Source of the DNA: JASLEW01 sp035544875
GTDB lineage: Bacteria > Acidobacteriota > Thermoanaerobaculia > Multivoradales > UBA5704
Length of the DNA stretch: 64,000 bases
Direction: 5' to 3'
NCBI GenBank assembly: GCA_035544875.1
Contig: DASZZP010000100.1
Coordinates: 49,515 to 113,514 of the forward strand
The notes beneath the pieces were generated by a model. The model was not told the origin of the DNA and did no database searches. It saw only the letters and a list, made by a program, of their open reading frames with translations. The position numbers and the translations under genes were made by a program. Shown here piece after piece: positions 1-8,100 of this stretch (its first letter is position 1; each line of letters starts with the position of its first letter).

Positions 1-47
1 CACCCACGCCGGGCCCCGCCGCGCCGCACGCGGGCGCACGCCCGGCC

Positions 48-1109
48 TCAGCGCTCGCGGCCGAGGTCGGGGATGGCGCGCGGCGCGGCGCAGCATGCGA
101 CCCCGGAGGCGGCGATCGGCCGGCCATGTGGGCAGACCGCGGGATGATCGAGGAAGGCGCACACCTGGTCCTCGAAGCCGGCCGCGACCGGCGTTGCCCG
201 CCCGCACTCGCCGCCGGCCGAGCTGCCGGCCAGCGTGCGGGCGAGCAGGACCTCGGCCAGCCGCACCCGCCGCACCGCGGCGGCGGCCTGCGCCCGGCCG
301 CGCTCGGTGAAGGCGATCTGCGCGCCGGCGAAGCTGAGCAGCCCCTGGGCGAGCAGGTCCGCCACCCCACGCTGCGCCACCGAGACCGGCCGCGCGTCTT
401 CTTCTAGGGAGCGCCAGAGCTCGGCCAGCACCGACTGCAACTCGGCGCCGCCCGGCTCGCCGAGCGCTGCCAGCCGTCCGTGCTCCAGCCGGATCTCACG
501 GCCGGCGCGAGCGGCGATCGTCGGATCGTGCGTCACCAGGACGAGGGTGTGGCCGCGCCGGTGGAGATCGGCCAGCAGCGTCATCACCACCGCCTCGTTG
601 ACCGCGTCCAGATTGCCGGTCGGCTCGTCGGCAAGGATGATCGGCGGCTGGTTGATGAGCGCGCGGGCGATGCAGACCCGCTGCTGCTCGCCGCCCGAGA
701 GCTGGCTCGGCAGATGATCCAGCCGCTGCCCGAGGCCGACGCGGTCGAGCGCCCGCTCGGCTTCTCCGCGATCGGTCATGCTGTGGACGTACTGCGCCAG
801 CATCACGTTCTCGACCGCGGTGAGATAGGGGATGAGGTGGAACTGCTGGAACACCAGCCCGACGGTCTGCTGGCGATAGCGGGCCCGCTCGCGGCTCGAC
901 AGCCCGGCGAGATCGAGCCCGCCCACCCGGACTCTGCCGGATGAAGGCCGATCGAGCCCGGAAAGGACGTTGAGCAGCGTCGTCTTGCCCGAGCCTGAGG
1001 GACCGGTCACCGCCACCCACTCCCCCTCGCCGATGGTGAGGGTCAGATCGTCGAGCGCGGCAAGCGATCCGAAGCGGCGCGACAGGCCCTCGATCTCGAC
1101 CAGCGGCAT
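48..1109 (-). CDS. ABC transporter ATPase with DtxR-like C-terminal domain (iron uptake operon)
   Basis: This is the ATPase of a MacB/LolD-type ABC system, 353 residues against the usual 220-230. The nucleotide-binding domain fills residues 1-220: Walker A GPSGSGKT at 36-43, signature LSGGEQQR at 137-144, Walker B ILADEP at 158-163, switch His194. Residues about 225-343 resemble the C-terminal part of DtxR/IdeR metalloregulators: an LTERGR-like wing, a RLAE helix, then FLDHPAVCPHGRPI at 319-332. Several DtxR metal ligands are absent: the His before RLAE is Val, and the CxxEH core is only a Cys at 302. CPHG and a CC pair (339-340) could bind metal instead. It is the last gene of the fur-FTR1-permease operon, 7 bp after the second permease. 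I infer that iron status may feed back on the ATPase through this domain; the ATPase call itself is firm. Confidence 0.88.
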   Translation of the reverse strand: MPLVEIEGLSRRFGSLAALDDLTLTIGEGEWVAVTGPSGSGKTTLLNVLSGLDRPSSGRVRVGGLDLAGLSSRERARYRQQTVGLVFQQFHLIPYLTAVENVMLAQYVHSMTDRGEAERALDRVGLGQRLDHLPSQLSGGEQQRVCIARALINQPPIILADEPTGNLDAVNEAVVMTLLADLHRRGHTLVLVTHDPTIAARAGREIRLEHGRLAALGEPGGAELQSVLAELWRSLEEDARPVSVAQRGVADLLAQGLLSFAGAQIAFTERGRAQAAAAVRRVRLAEVLLARTLAGSSAGGECGRATPVAAGFEDQVCAFLDHPAVCPHGRPIAASGVACCAAPRAIPDLGRER

Positions 1110-1116
1110 CCTCGCC

Positions 1117-1935
1117 TCACTCGCCCCGCAGAACGCTGGCGGCGTCCAGGCGCTCGACCCGCCGCAGTGTCACCACCAGCGAAGCGCCGACCACCAGCAC
1201 CGCCACGAGGGCGGCGGCGGCGAGGCTGCTGCCGGTCACCTCCGGACCGCTGCCCGGTCCCAGCATCCGCCCCTCGAGGCCTGCCGCCGCGAGCTCGCCG
1301 AGCAGTGCGCCGAGTAGTCCCGCCAGCAACGCCGCCACCAGCAGCTCGGCGGCAAAGATGGCGCCCACCCGCCGCCCGGTGAAGCCGAGGGCGAGCATCA
1401 TGCCCACCTCGATCCGCCGCTCTCCGACCAGGGCGGCGGTCGCCGCGCTCACCGCGAGCAGCGCCAGCAAGAGCGAGACCGCGCTCACCGCACCCAGGAC
1501 CAGCATGAGGCGCCGCCGCAGCCGCTCGTCCGCGGCGCTGACCCGCAACAGCGGCGCCGCCTCCACCCCCTCGACCTGCGTCTCGATGGCCCGCGCCACC
1601 TCCTCCAGGCGGGCCGGCGCGACCCGCACCGCGATGCGCGCCAGCTGCCGCTCGCCGGCGCCTTCCGCCGGCACTCCGGCGGCCGATTCCACGCCCGGCA
1701 GCGCCCGCACCCGCTCGATTGCGGAGCGTGGAATGGAGCCGGCGCCGCCGACCTGGGGCCGCACCGTGAGATTGGGGCCGAAGACCGCCAGGCTGGCTCC
1801 CAGGCGCCGTTCCGCCCGCGCCGAGAAGGCCGCCAGCGTGGCGACCGTCGCCGCCGCCACCGTCACCGCGGCCAGAATGAGGCCCAGCTGCCGGAAGCGC
1901 CGCCGCAGGCTGGCGAAGACCAGGCGGACGATCAC
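1117..1935 (-). CDS. FtsX/MacB-type ABC permease, second subunit
   Basis: A 272-residue inner-membrane permease of the FtsX/MacB fold: one N-terminal membrane helix (about residues 13-35), a periplasmic domain, then three C-terminal helices, ending in a VERLDAASVLRGE-type tail common in this family. The GTG start at 1935 overlaps the stop of the upstream permease as GTGA, so the two genes are translationally coupled. The frame is open further upstream, but that stretch lies inside the preceding permease gene. Together with the upstream permease and the downstream ATPase it should form a heterodimeric transporter like the Cj1661-1663 genes beside the P19/FTR1 iron system of Campylobacter. Role in iron transfer is inferred from that neighbourhood. 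Confidence 0.85.
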   Translation of the reverse strand: MIVRLVFASLRRRFRQLGLILAAVTVAAATVATLAAFSARAERRLGASLAVFGPNLTVRPQVGGAGSIPRSAIERVRALPGVESAAGVPAEGAGERQLARIAVRVAPARLEEVARAIETQVEGVEAAPLLRVSAADERLRRRLMLVLGAVSAVSLLLALLAVSAATAALVGERRIEVGMMLALGFTGRRVGAIFAAELLVAALLAGLLGALLGELAAAGLEGRMLGPGSGPEVTGSSLAAAALVAVLVVGASLVVTLRRVERLDAASVLRGE

Positions 1936-3275
1936 GCGGTCGCTCGCTTGAGGAGCGCCGCCGGGTAGCGGCCGAGCGCCCGCGTGACCGGCAGGAGGCT
2001 TCCGAGCACCGCGATCAACAGGCCGAGGCCGGCCGCGAAGGGGAGCAGCACCGGCATCCAGGGCACGGTGACGCCGAGGACGGTGCTGCCCAGCAGGCGC
2101 CCCCCCAGGAGACCCAGCGCGCCGCCCAGCAACCCGCCCCAGCCTCCCAGCAGCGCCGCCTCGGAGAGGAAGAAGAAGACCACCCTCCGGCGCGCCGCGC
2201 CGATCGCCACCAGCAGGCCCGCCTCCAGGCGCCGTTCGAGCACGGTGGCGGTCATCGCGGCGGTGACTCCGACAGCGGCGCCGGCCAGAGCGACGAGCGC
2301 CAGGGCGAGCAGCACTCCGCGCAGCTTGCCGAGCACCTCGGCGGTGGCGGCGGTCAAGCCGTACACCACCTTCGCCCTCGCCTCCGGCAGCGCCTGGCCG
2401 AGCTGGAAGGCGACCGAGGAAGGGTAGGCCGTGCAATACCAGGTCTCGTACTCCTTGGGCGTCATCCGCCTGGGATCGCGTTGGTTCCCGACCTCGGGGT
2501 TGGTCTGGGCATAGATCTCGGCGCGGGTAAAACGACCTGGCTGCCCGGCAAGCCACTCGACCGCGGCCAGCGGCAGGAGCGCCGCGTCGTCCTCCTCGCC
2601 GCCGCTGGTGACCAGACCGACGACCGCGAGCTCCAGGCCGCGCGGGCCGAGCTCGGCACGCAGCCTGCTGCCTACCGCCACACCGAGCCGCAGCGCCAGC
2701 CGCCGCCCGATGGCCGCTTCCTCGCTCTCGCCGCGCCCGCCGGGCCGATCGGGATTATCGCGCCCCTCGGAATGCCCGTCGAACCCCTCAAAACCATCGC
2801 GCGGCCAGCGGCCGGCGACCCTCAGCGTAGGCCGCGTTCTGGGGAGACCGCTCCGCCAGGCAGCGGCCGCAGCCGGCGCCGCCGCGCCCGGCTCGAGAGG
2901 GTGGTCGAACCAGGTGCCGATCGCCTCGGCCACGACCCCCTCCGTGCCAGCCTCCCCGGACCTGCCCGGCACCCCCAGGGGCCGCAGCCGCAGGCGCAGC
3001 GGGTAGAGCGGGGCCAAGGCCACGATGTTGTTGCGCCAGAAGATCTTGCGCACCTCGGGCAAGCGCGCCACGGCGAGCGTCTCCTGTCCCGGCGCGGGCA
3101 GCAGCTCGATGTTGGCGCCGTAGGCGGAGAGCTCCGCGGCGAGCCGGTCGCCCGAGGCGAACATCACCTCGGCGAGCGCCGTGGCGCCGAGCGTGCCCAG
3201 GGCCACGGCGGTGACCGCCAGCAGCTTCCTGCGGGTCCCGCGGCGCAGCGACTCGAGCAGCAGGCGGGTATACAA
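1932..3275 (-). CDS. FtsX/MacB-type ABC permease, first subunit (iron operon)
   Basis: A 447-residue permease. An N-terminal membrane helix follows a basic MYTRLLLESLRRG leader, a periplasmic domain of roughly 260 residues follows, and three C-terminal membrane helices carry the FtsX-like RRRVVFFFLSEAALLGG segment. It starts 7 bp after the FTR1-DUF2318 gene and overlaps the next permease by 4 bp. The order FTR1/DUF2318, permease, permease, ATPase matches known high-affinity iron loci in which an FtsX-type ABC module accompanies an FTR1 permease. No P19/FetP gene is visible in the window; it could lie beyond position 1. The permease family is certain, the substrate inferred. Confidence 0.85.
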   Translation of the reverse strand: MYTRLLLESLRRGTRRKLLAVTAVALGTLGATALAEVMFASGDRLAAELSAYGANIELLPAPGQETLAVARLPEVRKIFWRNNIVALAPLYPLRLRLRPLGVPGRSGEAGTEGVVAEAIGTWFDHPLEPGAAAPAAAAAWRSGLPRTRPTLRVAGRWPRDGFEGFDGHSEGRDNPDRPGGRGESEEAAIGRRLALRLGVAVGSRLRAELGPRGLELAVVGLVTSGGEEDDAALLPLAAVEWLAGQPGRFTRAEIYAQTNPEVGNQRDPRRMTPKEYETWYCTAYPSSVAFQLGQALPEARAKVVYGLTAATAEVLGKLRGVLLALALVALAGAAVGVTAAMTATVLERRLEAGLLVAIGAARRRVVFFFLSEAALLGGWGGLLGGALGLLGGRLLGSTVLGVTVPWMPVLLPFAAGLGLLIAVLGSLLPVTRALGRYPAALLKRATA

Positions 3276-3282
3276 GGCGCCC

Positions 3283-4620
3283 TCACATCCCCGGACGGCG
3301 GCTGCGCGCCGCGGCGCTGAACAGCTCCCGGCCCGCCGCCAGGTCGGCCGCCTTCAAGACCAGGCTGCCGGCCTCCAGCCGGGAGGGCAAGGGAATCGGG
3401 TTGCAGCCGCCGCGCTGGCCGATGCTCGGCGGATAGATGGTTGAGCCGCAGTGCATGCAGGTGACGCTGCCGCCCTCCTGGTAGTAGCCCTTGGCGCCGC
3501 AGATCTCGCAGGCGTCGAAGGCGGTGACGATCGGCGCCGCTCCCCCCTCCCCCAGCGGCACCGCGATGAAGCGGACCTGGATGCCGCCGAGGTCGACCGT
3601 AAAGCGCGCCAGCGCGGTGCCGTGGAAGGCGCCGCGCGGAATGCGCAAAACGCCGTCGGCACCGGCGGCGAGCAGCGTGGCCGGCGACAGCACGGCCGGC
3701 GGCCGCGTGTAGACGAACCCCAGGCCGAGCACCGCCAGGATGGCGACGCCCAGGCTGCCCCCGAGCACCCGCGCCCGCGCCATCCGGCCCGCCTGCGCCC
3801 GCGCCAGCCGTGCCGCCGCCGGCGAGTCGGCGGTGGGCGCGGAAGCGGCGGGTCCGGAGGCGCCGCCCTCCTCCGGCGCCTTCGGCGCGCTCCGCCCCGG
3901 CACCAGCAGCAGGAGCAGCGGCAGCACCAGCACGGCGGCGACGAAGAAGAACTCGTTCTTGACCAGCGGGCCGACCGCCGCCATCGACCCGGCGTTGGCG
4001 GGCAGCCAGCCGGCTTCCGCCAGCTCGTGATAGCCATTGATCAACAGCTGGACCACAAAGATCAGCAGCGCGATGCCGGTGATCTTGAAGAAGCGGCCGA
4101 GGTCGACCCGCAAGCTGCCGCGCACGAAGAGGATGCCGAAGGCGACCGCCGCGGCGAGGCCGAGCAGGACGCCCAGCAGGGTCAGCAGTCCGCTGGTGGT
4201 GAGCGACAGCGCGGAGAGGAAGAGCACCGTCTCGACCCCCTCGCGGAACACCATGAGAAAGGTGAAGGCGAAGATCCCGGCTGCCACCGAGGCCGCGCGC
4301 TCGCGGCCGACGATCCGCGCCAGCGAGCCCTTCATCTCGCCGGAGAGCGCCTGGCTGTGCCGCCACATCCAGATCATCATGCTCGAGACCACGCCCGCCG
4401 AAGCCAGGTAGAGAATCCCTTCGAGCACGTTCTCGTTGACGGTCAGGCGATAGAGCAGGTAGGAGACCGCCAGGCTGGCGGCGACCGCCGCCGCGATCCC
4501 CGACCAGACCGAGCCGAGAAAGCGGCTGAAACCCTCCCGGCGCAGGAAAGCGACGATGATCGCCACCACCAGCGCCGCCTCGACCCCCTCGCGCAGCGCC
4601 ACGATCAGCGCCTCAAACAT
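3283..4620 (-). CDS. FTR1-type iron permease fused to a DUF2318 domain
   Basis: A 445-residue membrane protein. Residues 1-240 are an FTR1/EfeU-type iron permease with seven predicted membrane helices and both REGxE signatures, at 10-14 and 126-130. After an Ala/Pro-rich linker an extra membrane helix (about 286-304) leads into a DUF2318 domain with paired cysteines (Cys371/Cys374, Cys388/Cys391) and Cys406. DUF2318 domains occur with FTR1 in the FetM/P19 iron systems and are thought to bind metal or move electrons on the periplasmic side. I chose the ATG at 4620, where the FTR1 domain begins; it overlaps the end of fur by 8 bp (fur ends 4613). The frame stays open upstream, but only as the antiparallel-free shadow of fur coding sequence. 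Confidence 0.9.
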   Translation of the reverse strand: MFEALIVALREGVEAALVVAIIVAFLRREGFSRFLGSVWSGIAAAVAASLAVSYLLYRLTVNENVLEGILYLASAGVVSSMMIWMWRHSQALSGEMKGSLARIVGRERAASVAAGIFAFTFLMVFREGVETVLFLSALSLTTSGLLTLLGVLLGLAAAVAFGILFVRGSLRVDLGRFFKITGIALLIFVVQLLINGYHELAEAGWLPANAGSMAAVGPLVKNEFFFVAAVLVLPLLLLLVPGRSAPKAPEEGGASGPAASAPTADSPAAARLARAQAGRMARARVLGGSLGVAILAVLGLGFVYTRPPAVLSPATLLAAGADGVLRIPRGAFHGTALARFTVDLGGIQVRFIAVPLGEGGAAPIVTAFDACEICGAKGYYQEGGSVTCMHCGSTIYPPSIGQRGGCNPIPLPSRLEAGSLVLKAADLAAGRELFSAAARSRRPGM

Positions 4621-5188
4621 GCGTCCACCTCGGCGCGGCCGCACGAAGCCGCGCGGCAGCCCCTGGCTCCGATGACCCCGATGAATCCGGTGATTCCGGC
4701 GCCGCCGCCACTTCGGACGCGGTAGCCGCCTCGGCCCCCGCCACCGCCGCCGCCTCCGCCGCGCAAGGCCGGCAGAGGCCGCTGATCTGCAGGCTGGAGG
4801 CGCCGGGCACGAAGCCATGGGCGCGGCAGATCTCCACCTGCAGGGCGGCGATGCCCGGACTGACGAACTCCACCACCCGCCTGCAGCGCGCGCACACCAG
4901 GTGATCGTGCCGCTGCCCGGCGTGGAGGTGCTCGTAGAGGAATCGCCGCCGCCCCAGGCGCTGCTTGCGGGCGAGGCCGCTCGCCACCAGCAGCTCGAGG
5001 TTGCGATAGACCGTGGCGCGAGAGATCTTGAGCCCGCGCGCCCGGATCGCCCGCCACAGCTCCTCGGCGTCGATGTGGCCATGCTGCGCGAACATCTCGT
5101 CGAGCAGGACGAGGCGCTCCGCCGTGACCCGCTGCCGCCGCCGGCGCAGGAAACTCAAGAACCGCTCGCGCTCCCGGAAGCTCGCCAT
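4613..5188 (-). CDS. fur: Fur-family ferric uptake regulator
   Basis: A 191-residue Fur-family repressor. The winged helix occupies residues 10-85, with the recognition segment SRATVYRNLELL at about 56-67. The metal-binding HDHLVCARC motif puts His94, His96, Cys99 and Cys102 in place, and a second CxxC lies at Cys139/Cys142, the structural zinc site typical of Fur and Zur. A ~45-residue Ala-rich tail follows the last CxxC, so the protein is longer than the usual 140-150. It is the first gene of the iron operon, so it probably autoregulates through the palindrome 54 bp upstream of its start. Fur is preferred over Zur or PerR because of the FTR1 neighbour. Confidence 0.88.
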   Translation of the reverse strand: MASFRERERFLSFLRRRRQRVTAERLVLLDEMFAQHGHIDAEELWRAIRARGLKISRATVYRNLELLVASGLARKQRLGRRRFLYEHLHAGQRHDHLVCARCRRVVEFVSPGIAALQVEICRAHGFVPGASSLQISGLCRPCAAEAAAVAGAEAATASEVAAAPESPDSSGSSEPGAAARLRAAAPRWTHV

Positions 5189-5241
5189 ACGTGGTCTCCG
5201 CGCCCCTCTCGGACCGGCGCCAGAATGCAGGCACCGGATTA

Positions 5242-5258
5242 TTGAGACAAGGTCTCAA
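5242..5258. promoter_or_regulatory. Perfect palindrome upstream of fur, putative Fur box
   Basis: A perfect inverted repeat, TTGAGAC, three bases, GTCTCAA, lies 54 bp before the fur start and just downstream of the promoter hexamers. Its 7-3-7 geometry and position fit an autoregulatory Fur-family operator, although the bases are not the classical GATAAT hexamers. Function is inferred from position and symmetry. Confidence 0.6.
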
Positions 5259-5269
5259 CAATGCTCTCT

Positions 5270-5299
5270 ATTCTGGACTGTTTCAGTCCGGTTTGTCAA
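5270..5299 (-). promoter_or_regulatory. Putative sigma70 promoter of the fur-FTR1 operon
   Basis: A perfect -35 TTGACA (5294-5299) and a -10 CAGAAT (5270-5275) are separated by 18 bp on the minus strand. The palindrome at 5242-5258 begins 11 bp after the -10, so a bound repressor would cover the transcription start. Confidence 0.5.
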
Positions 5300-5376
5300 T
5301 GAGCGGCCCGCGAGCGGCCCGCGCCGAGAGCCTGCGCGGTTTCGAGTAAAATAAAATTGGGTAAGATAAAACCAAG

Positions 5377-6768
5377 CTAATCGCGCTCGGCGAGCGGCAC
5401 GAAGCTGCGGCGGACGGCGCCGGTATAGATCTGGCGCGGCCGATTGATGCGGGTCTTGGGATCGTCGCGCATCTCCTTCCAGTGCGCGAGCCAGCCGGGC
5501 AGCCTGCCCAAGGCGAACATCACCGTGAACATGTTGGTGGGGATCCCCATCGCGCGATAGATGATGCCGCTGTAGAAGTCGACGTTCGGATAGAGCTTGC
5601 GCTCGACGAAGAAACCATCGTGCAGGGCGACTTCTTCGAGCGCCTTCGCGATGTCGAGCAACGGGTCCATGACCCCCATCTCGGCGAGCACTTCGTCGGC
5701 GGTCTCCTTCAGGATCCGCGCCCGCGGATCGAAGTTCTTGTACACCCGGTGGCCGAATCCCATCAAGCGGAATTCCGAGCTCTTGTCCTTCGCCAGGTCG
5801 ACGTATTTCCGGTAGTTGCCGCCGTCGCTCTGGATGCGCTCGAGCATCTCGATCACTTTCTGGTTGGCGCCGCCGTGCAGCGGCCCCCAGAGGGCGCAAA
5901 TGCCCGCCGAGATCGACGCCCACAGGTTGGCCTGGCTGCTTCCCACCATGCGCACCGTCGAGGTGCTGCAGTTCTGCTCGTGATCGGCGTGCAGGATGAG
6001 CAGCAGGTTGAGCGCCCGCTCGAGCACCGGCCGCACCACGTACGGCTCGGCGGGCACCGCGAACATCATGTGCAGGAAGTTGCCGCAGTATGAAAGGTCG
6101 TTGCGCGGATAGATGAAGGGCTGGCCGATGGTCTTCTTGTACGAGAAGGCGGCGATGGTCTTCGCCTTGGACAGCAGGCGGATGATGTTGAGATCGTCAT
6201 CGGCGTTCTTGGCCTGCGGGTAATAGCTCGACAGGCTGGCCACCATCGCCGACAGGATGGCCATCGGGTGGGCGCCCGCCGGGAAGCCTTCGAAGAACTT
6301 CTTCATGTCCTCGTGCAGCAGGCTATGATAGGTGAGCCGGGCGCGGAAGGCGGCCATCTCCTGCTTGCTCGGCAGATGGCCGTAGATCAGGAGGTGGCAG
6401 ACGTCGGTGAACTGGGTCTTGCCGGCGATCTCCTCGATCGGGTAGCCGCGATAGCGCAGGATTCCCTTTTCGCCGTCGATGAATGTGATGTCGCTTTCGC
6501 AGGCGCCGGTGTTGCCATAGCTCGGATCGAGGGTGATCGCTCCGGTCTTGGCGCGCAGCTGGGAGATATCGATCGCTTTTTCTCCCTCCGAACCCACCAC
6601 CACCGGCAGCTCGTATTCTTTGCCGTCGAGGGTGAGCCGGGCTGGCGGGTGAGCGGCGATGTCGGCGCCAGGGGCGCCCGGACCCGCACTTTTCAGCGGC
6701 GCCGCTTGCGCCACGGCAGGCGCCGCCGCCGCGGCAACCTCTGCGCTCGTTTGCGAGCTCTGCGACAT
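5377..6768 (-). CDS. gltA: Citrate synthase
   Basis: A 463-residue hexameric-type (type II) citrate synthase, which condenses oxaloacetate and acetyl-CoA in the TCA cycle. Conserved blocks run in order: a GILRYRGYPIEEIA segment near residue 100, the HADHEQNCSTSTVR histidine block, the GPLHGGANQ histidine block, and the FYSG aspartate block near the C-terminus. The first ~45 residues are an Ala/Pro-rich extension before the DGKEYELPVV core. A GAGGAG ribosome-binding site precedes the ATG by 8 nt. It is 180 bp downstream of fur's 5' side and monocistronic as far as visible. Confidence 0.97.
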   Translation of the reverse strand: MSQSSQTSAEVAAAAAPAVAQAAPLKSAGPGAPGADIAAHPPARLTLDGKEYELPVVVGSEGEKAIDISQLRAKTGAITLDPSYGNTGACESDITFIDGEKGILRYRGYPIEEIAGKTQFTDVCHLLIYGHLPSKQEMAAFRARLTYHSLLHEDMKKFFEGFPAGAHPMAILSAMVASLSSYYPQAKNADDDLNIIRLLSKAKTIAAFSYKKTIGQPFIYPRNDLSYCGNFLHMMFAVPAEPYVVRPVLERALNLLLILHADHEQNCSTSTVRMVGSSQANLWASISAGICALWGPLHGGANQKVIEMLERIQSDGGNYRKYVDLAKDKSSEFRLMGFGHRVYKNFDPRARILKETADEVLAEMGVMDPLLDIAKALEEVALHDGFFVERKLYPNVDFYSGIIYRAMGIPTNMFTVMFALGRLPGWLAHWKEMRDDPKTRINRPRQIYTGAVRRSFVPLAERD

Positions 6769-6833
6769 GACGGGATCTCCTCGATCCGGCGCTCGAGCGC
6801 CCGAGACCGGCAGGCGCTCTCTTCCCGTCCCGG

Positions 6834-6863
6834 ATTCTAGCCGCTGCGGAGCGGCGGGCGCAA
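6834..6863 (-). promoter_or_regulatory. Putative gltA promoter
   Basis: On the minus strand TTGCGC (6858-6863) and TAGAAT (6834-6839) are 18 bp apart, about 65 bp before the gltA start. The spacer contains a GCCGCT/AGCGGC-type inverted repeat. Confidence 0.4.
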
Positions 6864-6903
6864 GGAAAGAGAGGGCCGAAAGGGCGGCCTGGCCCAGGCC
6901 TCG

Positions 6904-8097
6904 CTAAACCTCGCGCAGCGCGCTCGCCACCGGGATGCGGGCCGCCCGCACCGCCGGGAAGATGCCGCCGACGAAGCCCATCACCAGGGTCGCAAGGATC
7001 GCCCAGCCGAGCAGGCGCGGCGTGACCGCGAAAGCGAAGGCGACCTGGCTGAAGGTCTGCCAGTTGATGGTCGCCGCCTGGTAGCCGTTGAAGACGAAGT
7101 AGGCGACCGCGCCGCCCAGCACGCCGCCCAGCAGCGACAGCAGCAGCGACTCGGAGATCACCGAGGCGACCACCGGCAAGCCGCCGAAGCCCAGGGCGCG
7201 CAGGGTCGCGATCTCGCGGACGCGCGTCGCCACCGCCGAGTACATCGTCAGCAGGGAGCCGAACACGGCGCCGACCGCCATCAGGCCGGCGATGAGCACG
7301 CCGAGGAAGGTGACGATGCTGGTCAGGGCGCGCGACTGCTCGGCGTAGTAGTCGGCTTCCCGCTCGACCTTGACGTCGAGCCGCGGATCGGCGGTCAGGG
7401 CGTTCTTGAAGGCGGCAAAGCCGTCGGCCGAGGCGAGCTTGACGTGCACCGACTGGAACATGGTGCGGCGGTAGATCGGCATCAGCACGTCGACGTCGCA
7501 CCAGATCTCCGAGTCGGAGATCTGGCCGCCGGTGGTGAACATGCCCACCACCTGCCAGCGGTTCTGGCCCGACACCAGGGTCTTGCCGACCTCCAGCCCT
7601 GCGAACTCGGCCGCCGCACCGCGGCCCACGATCACCTCGTTGCGCCCCGGCTGGAAGAGCCGCCCGGCGACCAGGTGGAGGGCCTTGCGCACCTCGAAGG
7701 CGGCCGCCGTCACTCCGCGCTGCGGCACGTTGGCCGAGGTTCCGGTCGAGCGCTTCGGCACGTCGACGATCACGTAGAGCTCGTTGGAGGCTACCGGCCC
7801 GGCCGCCGTGCGCAGCACTCCCGGCGCATCGGCGATGATGCGCGCGGCGTCGCGGGGTATGCCGCTGACCATCTCCGAGTCGCTGCCGCCGCGCAGCACC
7901 ATGGCGGTATCGGGCGAGCCGGACGAGGAGAGGGTGGCGCGGAAGCCCTCGGCGATCGACAGCACGGCGACGAAGACCATCACCACGCCGGCCACGCCGA
8001 CCACCGTCGACAGGGCCGCGCCGCGGCGCTGGGGCAGCGTGCGCAGGTTGAGCATCGTCACCGCCGCCACTTGCGAGATCCAGTTGAAGAAGCGCAT
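6904..8097 (-). CDS. ABC exporter permease (FtsX/MacB type)
   Basis: A 397-residue permease with an N-terminal helix (about 25-48), a large periplasmic domain (about 50-260) and three C-terminal helices in the FtsX/DevC arrangement; the TRVREIATLRALGF cytoplasmic loop is typical. It lies 3 bp after another permease of the same fold, an ATPase and a HlyD-family adaptor, so the four genes should encode a DevBCA/MacAB-like export system spanning inner membrane and periplasm. The substrate (lipid, peptide or siderophore-like compound) cannot be told from sequence. Confidence 0.88.
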   Translation of the reverse strand: MRFFNWISQVAAVTMLNLRTLPQRRGAALSTVVGVAGVVMVFVAVLSIAEGFRATLSSSGSPDTAMVLRGGSDSEMVSGIPRDAARIIADAPGVLRTAAGPVASNELYVIVDVPKRSTGTSANVPQRGVTAAAFEVRKALHLVAGRLFQPGRNEVIVGRGAAAEFAGLEVGKTLVSGQNRWQVVGMFTTGGQISDSEIWCDVDVLMPIYRRTMFQSVHVKLASADGFAAFKNALTADPRLDVKVEREADYYAEQSRALTSIVTFLGVLIAGLMAVGAVFGSLLTMYSAVATRVREIATLRALGFGGLPVVASVISESLLLSLLGGVLGGAVAYFVFNGYQAATINWQTFSQVAFAFAVTPRLLGWAILATLVMGFVGGIFPAVRAARIPVASALREV

Positions 8098-8100
8098 CGC

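Noticed and set aside
5300..5376. Intrinsic terminator after gltA
   Set aside because: A CCGCGC/GCGCGG stem can form but lacks a T-run on the minus strand.
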